Source: Porphyromonas asaccharolytica DSM 20707
GTDB lineage: Bacteria > Bacteroidota > Bacteroidia > Bacteroidales > Porphyromonadaceae
Length of the DNA: 64,000 bases
Assembly (NCBI RefSeq): GCF_000212375.1
Contig: NC_015501.1
Span: 2,108,001-2,172,000, forward strand
Direction of reading: 5' to 3'
Shown: positions 58,620 to 64,000 of the stretch, piece after piece
Position numbering within the stretch: the stretch's first letter is position 1
Layout of the letters: each line of letters starts with the position of its first letter
Made by a program: the position numbers and the translations under genes
Notes under the pieces: model-generated
The model's input: the letters and a program-made list of their open reading frames with translations, nothing else
Told to the model about the DNA's origin: nothing
Database searches by the model: none

Positions 58620-60188
58620 CTATACGGCGTTGATAAACTTGACAACCGCATCACGATCCTCCTTGCTGAGCTTGCGGAACTTCTCTACCGTAAATCGTGC
58701 ATCACTATTCTTAGCACCGTGCCACATGATCGCCTCGATCACATTGCGTGCACGGCAGTCGTGTAGACGGTCCTGGTGACCTGAAGCCTTCTGGCTCAGA
58801 CCACGTCCCCAGAGCGGAGTGGTACGGCACCAACCCGTGCGGATGTCGTTTTGCATGTGGAGCTGGTGCTGGACCATGTCGGTGTAAGGCCAGATCTTCT
58901 GCTTGGGGTAGCGAGGCATAGCCTTCTTGCCGCCCTCGGTCAGACCATACACATCCACGACAACGTCATCGCCCGTAGTCCAAGAGGGACGGTGGCAAGT
59001 GGCACATCCTATCTCAGTGAAGAGCTGCTTACCACGCTGCACATCGGGGGAGTCTATGTCTCTCGCAGCTGGCACAGCTAGACCACGTATCCACACCATC
59101 AGATCGTAGCAAGCCTGTGCGTCCATCTCGACGGGCAGGTCTGTAGCTGTAAAGAAGTCGTAGATATCCTTCTCCACATTGCCTGACCTCTTGCGATCAG
59201 GGAAGTATTTGTAGAACTCAGCCTGTACGTTGGGATCTTTGCTTGCCGTCCGTGCGTAAGCCTCAGGTATGTAGAACTTACGAAACATCGGCGTGATGAT
59301 ATTGGTCACCTCCCATAGGCTCACATTGGCAGAGAGCTTGGTAAAGTCACACGCATAGTCAAAGCGCATCGGGTGCCCCGCAGCGTCTACCCCCGTGGGG
59401 GCGAAGTCGTTACCAGCCCAAATAGCGGGATTGAGCGGGGAATGTGGAGCCTCTTTGATATACTGCTGACGTATATCCTCATCGCTGATCGCATCAAGTA
59501 GACCCGTGCCGTAAAAGCCGATGGTAGACTCAAGCGTGACGACCGCCTGGTCTATTGGATAGGGCTTGCCATTCACCTCTAGTGGCGAGTAGAGAGCCTC
59601 TGCGGGCAGATGCACCTCGGGATAGATAAGATCGTAAGTCTCGCCATCGTCAAACTTATTGCCCCACTCGTCCGTATAGGTACGCCAGTCGATGGTCATC
59701 TTGTCAGCATCGATCATCGGCTTGAAGGGCGGCAGTGCGACAGTCATAGGCACTAATCCGAGCGAGCTAGCCATATTTCCCTCTTTGTCGGTAACGATGA
59801 TGAGACAGCCATTGCCCATCTGCTCACTATTGTAGCGTGTGATGCGCTTACCATGGCCATAGCCCGGGTGACAAGCCTCGCAGGAGGTACGATTGTATAG
59901 AGGACCTAGTCCCGTAAAGGTCAGACCAGGCACATCGCCAGCAGCGTGCGCCGTCTCAAAGCGACGCTCACCCTGCTTGAAGTTGGCATCTAGTCCAGCC
60001 AGTGCTATAGCCTCTGTGGGCTGCTCGAAGCATGAGGCCGTGTTGTTGAAGGTAGTGCCTAGCTTGCCTCCGCTGTAATACTCCTCGCTAAGCGTCTGAG
60101 GGGTGTCGCTACCGCACTCCTGCTGACAAGCTGTCAGGCTAGCAAGGATGAGTGCTAGCAGTGCTAGCTGTGTAGTTAAGTGCTTCAT
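58620..60188 (-). CDS. Di-haem oxidoreductase family (DUF1111) lipoprotein 1
   Basis: 522 residues with lipobox LTAC at Cys21. Two c-type haem motifs are visible: CEACH (103-107) and CATCH (in GCATCHRPSW). DUF1111/thiol-oxidoreductase signatures include EEYYSGGKLGTTFNN, HPGYGHGKRIT, GWCRTTPLWGRGLS and RLHDCRARNVIEAIMWHGA. These proteins usually sit next to imelysins in iron or copper handling operons. It closely resembles the neighbouring gene at 60340, indicating a tandem duplication. Confidence 0.88.
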   Translation of the reverse strand: MKHLTTQLALLALILASLTACQQECGSDTPQTLSEEYYSGGKLGTTFNNTASCFEQPTEAIALAGLDANFKQGERRFETAHAAGDVPGLTFTGLGPLYNRTSCEACHPGYGHGKRITRYNSEQMGNGCLIIVTDKEGNMASSLGLVPMTVALPPFKPMIDADKMTIDWRTYTDEWGNKFDDGETYDLIYPEVHLPAEALYSPLEVNGKPYPIDQAVVTLESTIGFYGTGLLDAISDEDIRQQYIKEAPHSPLNPAIWAGNDFAPTGVDAAGHPMRFDYACDFTKLSANVSLWEVTNIITPMFRKFYIPEAYARTASKDPNVQAEFYKYFPDRKRSGNVEKDIYDFFTATDLPVEMDAQACYDLMVWIRGLAVPAARDIDSPDVQRGKQLFTEIGCATCHRPSWTTGDDVVVDVYGLTEGGKKAMPRYPKQKIWPYTDMVQHQLHMQNDIRTGWCRTTPLWGRGLSQKASGHQDRLHDCRARNVIEAIMWHGAKNSDARFTVEKFRKLSKEDRDAVVKFINAV

Positions 60189-60290
60189 AAGAATAAAGTG
60201 TTTGGGTGTATGTGTCTCCCCTCCCCTGACAGCTTATATCTATCATCATAATCTATTGCTCTAGCAAATGCTTGCTCAGGAGAGGGGTAG

Positions 60291-60344
60291 AAGTTAGATA
60301 GAGATTAGAGGTTAGACTTTAGAGGTTAGACTTTAGAGATTAGA
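60291..60344 (-). repeat. TCTAACC-type degenerate tandem repeat, copy 7
   Basis: Two 14-bp GAGGTTAGACTTTA direct repeats plus AGATTAGA units (plus strand) cover the stop of di-haem oxidoreductase 2 and run toward gene 1. Confidence 0.65.
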
Positions 60345-61938
60345 TCGACTCGATGAAGGTGACGACAGCTTTTCGCTCCTCCTTGCTGAGCTTGCGAAAC
60401 TTCTCAACAGACGCTCTCGCATCACTAGTCTTAGCACCGTGCCACATGATCGCCTCGATCACGGTACGTGCACGGCAGTCGTGTAGACGATCGCCAGCTC
60501 CAGTAGCCTTCATGCTCAGACCACGTCCCCACAGCGGCGTAGTACGGCACCAGCCTGTGCGGATATTGTTCTTCATCTGCAGCTGATGCTGGATCATATC
60601 GGTGTAGGGCCAGATCTTCTGATGCGGGTAGCGTGGCAGGAGGCTAGCACGAGCACCTACGAAGAAGTTGTTCGGATCACGGATCTGATCCTCGCCCGTA
60701 GTCCAGGTAGGACGGTGGCAGCTAACGCACCCCATCTCCTCAAAGAGCTTCTTACCTTGTTGGAACTCTTTGCTATCAGCATCTCGTGCCGACGGGACGG
60801 CTAGTCCACGGTGCCATACCATGAAGTCTATGTACTCCTCATCGGTCATATCGGCAGGGAGCTCGCTAGAGGTTAGGTAGTCGTAGATATCCTTCTTGAC
60901 ATCACCACTCTTCCGCCACTCTGGATAGTAGGTGTAAAACTTTGCCTGTACCTCGGGATCTTCGGAAGCTACCTTAGCATAGGCAGGGGTCATGTAGTGG
61001 TAGCGACGATCGCTACGAGTCACGTTGGTGATGTTCCAAATAGCGTTGGCGCCAGGACCATCCTGTATGCTACCACGTGTCAGTCCGTAGGTGTAGCGGG
61101 GCAGGTACTTAGTGCCGTCGCCCTGCTTGGTATTAGTATAGTAGCGAGCGAAGTCACCGTTCTTCCAGACGGTGGGGTTGAGGTTGGCACCATGCTTCTC
61201 CTCCGTCTGATACTGAGCACGGAGGTCCTCGTCACTGATAGCATCGAGCAGCCCCGTGCCGTAGATACCGATGGTGCTCTCTAGGCGAACGCGGAGATCG
61301 GAGTATGGGATGTCTTTGCCCTTAACCTGCAAGGGGACGTAGAAGGCATCCTCCGGAATGGTCACCTCTGGGTAAATAAGGTCGTAGGTCTCACCATCGT
61401 CAAACTTATTGCCCCACTCATCTGTGTAGGGGAGCCAGTCTATCTTGATCTTACGCTCATCAAGTGGTGCCTTAAAGGGAGGCGCAGCTTGCGTCTGAGG
61501 CATACCTGTGAGAGAAGACAGATAAGTGTCGTTTTGGTCCGTGAGGACGAGTAGATAGCCGTTGCCTATGATGTGCGAGTTGTACTCGGTCTGTCTAGCA
61601 CCATGTCCGTAACCTGGGTGGCAAGCGATACAGCTAGCACGCAACCACAGTGGCCCTAGACCACGTAGCGGGAAGTTTGGATCGGTAGAGGTGTCAAAGG
61701 GGTTCTCGAAGAGACGCTCTCCCCTCTTAAACCTAGCGACCAAACCAGCCTCCTCGACTGCAGGGGTAAACTGCTCGTAACAGGTGGCCGTGTTATTGAA
61801 CGCGGTGCCTAGCTTGCCTCCGCTATAATACTGCTCTTCGTATAGATTTGTTTTGCTTGGATCTGGAGAGTCTGAGCTACATGCGCTCAGGAGAGCCAGA
61901 CAGCCTATCAGGCTACATATACTTAATACCTTGTTCAT
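60340..61938 (-). CDS. Di-haem oxidoreductase family (DUF1111) lipoprotein 2
   Basis: 532 residues from ATG 61938 (MNKVLSICSLIGCLALLSAC, lipobox Cys20); an upstream ATG at 61968 would disturb the signal. The haem motifs are CIACH and CVSCH. Shared features with gene 1 are EQYYSGGKLGTAFNN, GWCRTTPLWGRGLS and RLHDCRARTVIEAIMWHG. It is separated from gene 1 by 151 bases that contain a TCTAACC tract, so the two copies may be differently expressed. Confidence 0.87.
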   Translation of the reverse strand: MNKVLSICSLIGCLALLSACSSDSPDPSKTNLYEEQYYSGGKLGTAFNNTATCYEQFTPAVEEAGLVARFKRGERLFENPFDTSTDPNFPLRGLGPLWLRASCIACHPGYGHGARQTEYNSHIIGNGYLLVLTDQNDTYLSSLTGMPQTQAAPPFKAPLDERKIKIDWLPYTDEWGNKFDDGETYDLIYPEVTIPEDAFYVPLQVKGKDIPYSDLRVRLESTIGIYGTGLLDAISDEDLRAQYQTEEKHGANLNPTVWKNGDFARYYTNTKQGDGTKYLPRYTYGLTRGSIQDGPGANAIWNITNVTRSDRRYHYMTPAYAKVASEDPEVQAKFYTYYPEWRKSGDVKKDIYDYLTSSELPADMTDEEYIDFMVWHRGLAVPSARDADSKEFQQGKKLFEEMGCVSCHRPTWTTGEDQIRDPNNFFVGARASLLPRYPHQKIWPYTDMIQHQLQMKNNIRTGWCRTTPLWGRGLSMKATGAGDRLHDCRARTVIEAIMWHGAKTSDARASVEKFRKLSKEERKAVVTFIESI

Positions 61939-62025
61939 AACAACTTCCTCTAAAATGCTATCATACATCTGCAGGCATCCTCTCTAGGGATCAAGCCTGC
62001 AGATGGTATGACGGTGGTTTATTGA

Positions 62026-63171
62026 TTACTTCTGTACAGCTTCGATAGCTGCATCGATCTGCTCTAGGAGTGCATTGCACGCCTCGATGGCGGGCTTGGT
62101 AGCCTCCTTAGTCAGGTTATTGCGGAAGGGTGCCGGCATAGCGGCTACCGTCTTGATCGCATGGTCTAGGGCTGTGCGGATCTCCTTGTCTAGATCAGGA
62201 TGCTGCTGAGCCATGTAGGTAGCGAGAGAGTGGTTGTGGACAGTGCCGTCGAGAGAACCGTAGTAAGCGTTGCGGACGCTACGGAGGTTGTCTGTGAAGT
62301 CCTCAATAGAGTTCCAGCTGTACCACGACTCCACGTCTAGGACGTTGCCCGAGTTGACGGGGTCAGTGATCTTCGTATTGCCCACCTCGTCAGAGATGTC
62401 GCTCGCACCTTGTAGGATCTGCACGAGAGCATCTTTCTGGCTCTTGTAGGAGCTGTTGCCCTGCTCACCAGCGGCGATCATAAGCTGACCGTAGTCCATC
62501 GTAGGCAGGAGCTCCGCATCCTCAAGCGTCTTCTTCTTATCAGCCGTCACCTTGTCAATGCCAGCCCAGCTAGCCTCTAGGCGGATCGCCTGACGTGCTA
62601 GATCCTCAGCGACAGCCGCATTATAAATGCGCTCAGGCTCTGTGATCTCACCGACCTTGCGAGGCTGACCATCTCTAAAGATCATGTACTCCACAGCGTG
62701 GAAGCCGAGCAGACCGTAGCCTAGAGAAGCGAAGCCCTTGGCATCAGGACCCTCCTCCTTGAGTTCGTCGAGGAGGTCTTTGTTCTTAAGGATGTTGTCT
62801 AGCTGATTCTTTTGCAGAGGCCAAGAGTCGATGTGCGGGTCGATGTTGTAGTCACCAGCAGCTCCATAGAGAAAAGCCTCACTAAGCTCCCAGTAAGCAC
62901 GCGCTGAGACCCACTTCTTGCAAGCCTTGTTGACCAGTTCTTGAGAGGGGTTCTTCATCAGCTCCTCGCAAAGCCCAGACAGCTCGATAGCATTGTCTGC
63001 TAGAGACTTGTAGGTGGGTACTACGACACCCTCGACAAACTGCTTAATGAGTGCCGTCTGTGCGGGGTCTAGCTGCTTTGCCTTGGGCTCGTCGCTCTCT
63101 TGACAAGAGACGAGGAGGACGCCCACGACTGAGAGAAGGAGCATTTTGAAGATGTAGGTATACTTATTCAT
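62026..63171 (-). CDS. Imelysin-family (IrpA/ICMP-like) lipoprotein
   Basis: 381 residues with lipobox LVSC at Cys23. The all-helical imelysin domain has the conserved GFHAVEYMIFRD (GxHxxE motif), DIDSWPLQKNQLD-type loop (IDSWPLQKN), and ATYMAQQHPDLD. Imelysins are periplasmic or surface proteins linked to iron acquisition, although they are not peptidases despite early naming. It is 87 bases upstream of di-haem oxidoreductase 2 and 31 bases downstream of the porin gene. Confidence 0.9.
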   Translation of the reverse strand: MNKYTYIFKMLLLSVVGVLLVSCQESDEPKAKQLDPAQTALIKQFVEGVVVPTYKSLADNAIELSGLCEELMKNPSQELVNKACKKWVSARAYWELSEAFLYGAAGDYNIDPHIDSWPLQKNQLDNILKNKDLLDELKEEGPDAKGFASLGYGLLGFHAVEYMIFRDGQPRKVGEITEPERIYNAAVAEDLARQAIRLEASWAGIDKVTADKKKTLEDAELLPTMDYGQLMIAAGEQGNSSYKSQKDALVQILQGASDISDEVGNTKITDPVNSGNVLDVESWYSWNSIEDFTDNLRSVRNAYYGSLDGTVHNHSLATYMAQQHPDLDKEIRTALDHAIKTVAAMPAPFRNNLTKEATKPAIEACNALLEQIDAAIEAVQK

Positions 63172-63202
63172 AGTCGATTGTATTGTGTTGAGTTAAAAGA
63201 AT

Positions 63203-64000
63203 CTAGAAGTGAAACATTCCGAAGTAGGCGATGCCGAGGCTGACGGTCGGCTCATCGTTGAACTGCTTGTGTAGCATACGATGGCTATACTCAGCCTTGA
63301 CAACGATCTCGGGGATCGGGTAGTAGTTGAGTCCGACGGTAAACTTCTGTCGCTCCCACTCTGGCTCGTCGGTCATACTGGGCACTACTTGAAACATGGA
63401 GTCATAGTAGTCATACCGCCCGAAGAGGTAGAGACGCTGCTTGAGCTGACGCAGCTTGTCCGAAGCTGAGAAGAGGTCATATCCGCCCTCCAAGCCAGCG
63501 GCTAGAGCCGCCTTGGCGACACTGTTCTTTGGTGAGGGGGAGTCCTTACGAGTCGTACGATTAGCATTTGTGATCTCCATCGAGTCACTCAGGTGTCCGT
63601 AGTCCACATTGCCTCGCAAGATGAGCTGCGGATTGGCATACTGGAAGTCAAAAGCTCCGATACAGACGAGCCCCTTGATATGGTCATACTTATTTGTCGC
63701 ATTGAGCGTGTTACGACCGCTTGTCCCGACGTAGCCACTCAGGCTAAGGCGCAGGTTGCGTACCGAGTAGTTGTCCACACGCATAGCGCAGGCGTAGTTG
63801 GTCGCCATCTTAAACTCGTAGGGACTACCCGCCCCGCCATGGATCCAATCCTTATTGTTAAAGCGGTCAGCATCTAGCCCAGCTATACCCATGATCTCGT
63901 ACCGCCAATTGGGTAGCTTACCCCACAACCCTATACCCGTCTCATGCCAGGTGCAGGGCAGGATCGTATTCTCCCCCTCGGGTCGATAAACCGTAAAGAA
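63203..64000 (-). CDS. Outer membrane beta-barrel porin-like protein, C-terminal part (runs off right edge)
   Basis: At least 265 residues, still open at base 64000. Alternating hydrophobic/polar strands (KFTVGLNYYPIPEIVVKAEY) and a final aromatic residue (SLGIAYFGMFHF) are typical of an outer membrane barrel. TTG at 63928 is not the true start, since the frame continues upstream (...TWHETGIGLWGKLPNW). Resembles phosphate-selective or OprO-type porins. It probably opens the operon porin-imelysin-DHOR-DHOR-ccsBA. The exact substrate is not deducible. Confidence 0.8.
   Translation of the reverse strand, partial: FFTVYRPEGENTILPCTWHETGIGLWGKLPNWRYEIMGIAGLDADRFNNKDWIHGGAGSPYEFKMATNYACAMRVDNYSVRNLRLSLSGYVGTSGRNTLNATNKYDHIKGLVCIGAFDFQYANPQLILRGNVDYGHLSDSMEITNANRTTRKDSPSPKNSVAKAALAAGLEGGYDLFSASDKLRQLKQRLYLFGRYDYYDSMFQVVPSMTDEPEWERQKFTVGLNYYPIPEIVVKAEYSHRMLHKQFNDEPTVSLGIAYFGMFHF

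Overview
The window reads as chromosomal DNA of a Bacteroidales bacterium, most probably a Porphyromonas of the P. asaccharolytica/uenonis type. This is an inference from several signs: a short RpoD-type sigma factor; promoters matching the Bacteroidetes -33 TTG / -7 TAnnTTTG pattern (TACCTTTG is frequent); few Shine-Dalgarno sequences; a dipeptidyl peptidase IV; a C10 (PrtT/interpain-like) cysteine protease; a PorE-like type IX secretion (T9SS) protein; and several proteins ending in T9SS-like C-terminal sorting domains. No rRNA, tRNA, CRISPR array or prophage was recognised.

Layout. 1-6.1 kb (minus strand): partial DPP4, META-domain lipoprotein, murI, large C10 protease. 6.3-8.0 kb: a complete ISL3-like insertion sequence with 62-bp inverted repeats and an 8-bp target duplication. 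8.1-15.0 kb (plus): rpmB-rpmG-DUF4295, nucleoside phosphorylase, a YtxH/holin-like/basic-protein operon, and a secreted protein/coiled-coil/TolC operon. 15.6-22.8 kb: an operon of five secreted leucine-rich-repeat proteins. 23.2-31.5 kb: an interrupted membrane ORF, queD-queE-porE, rfbC-rfbB, a degenerate FAH homologue, rpe and comEC. 31.6-40.1 kb: aspA, three lipoproteins, a flippase-like protein, pepD, fabD, cdd, a cytidylate-kinase-like protein and DUF695. 40.2-49.3 kb: RluA-type synthase, fabG, tetR, a histidine kinase, a GYF/CD225 protein, rsmA, alkaline phosphatase, an EamA transporter and rpoD. 49.6-55.9 kb (minus): penicillin-binding protein 1A, class III fbp, and an XRE-ImmA/PIN module. 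56.3-64 kb (minus): a haem/iron operon of porin (partial), imelysin, two di-haem oxidoreductases and a CcsBA cytochrome c synthase.

Functional themes. The C10 protease and the five LRR proteins look like T9SS cargo, and PorE is a component of that secretion machine. dTDP-sugar genes next to porE may contribute to the LPS that anchors cargo, but this is inference. The LRR proteins share one plan: signal peptide, Ca-loop-like D-x-N-x-N-G-x-x-D-x-x-E segment, IYG cap, LRRs, SLP/NVC cap, sorting domain. The end of the C10 protease carries the same caps, which implies domain exchange. In the last operon the cytochrome synthase can mature the neighbouring di-haem oxidoreductases.

The intergenic DNA is unusually structured. 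Six copies of a modular CCACGTGG-ended element (about 160-200 bp), several copies of a GGACGCACG/CGTGCGTCC palindrome, and several tracts of a degenerate TCTAACC tandem repeat were found. These are the least explained features here.
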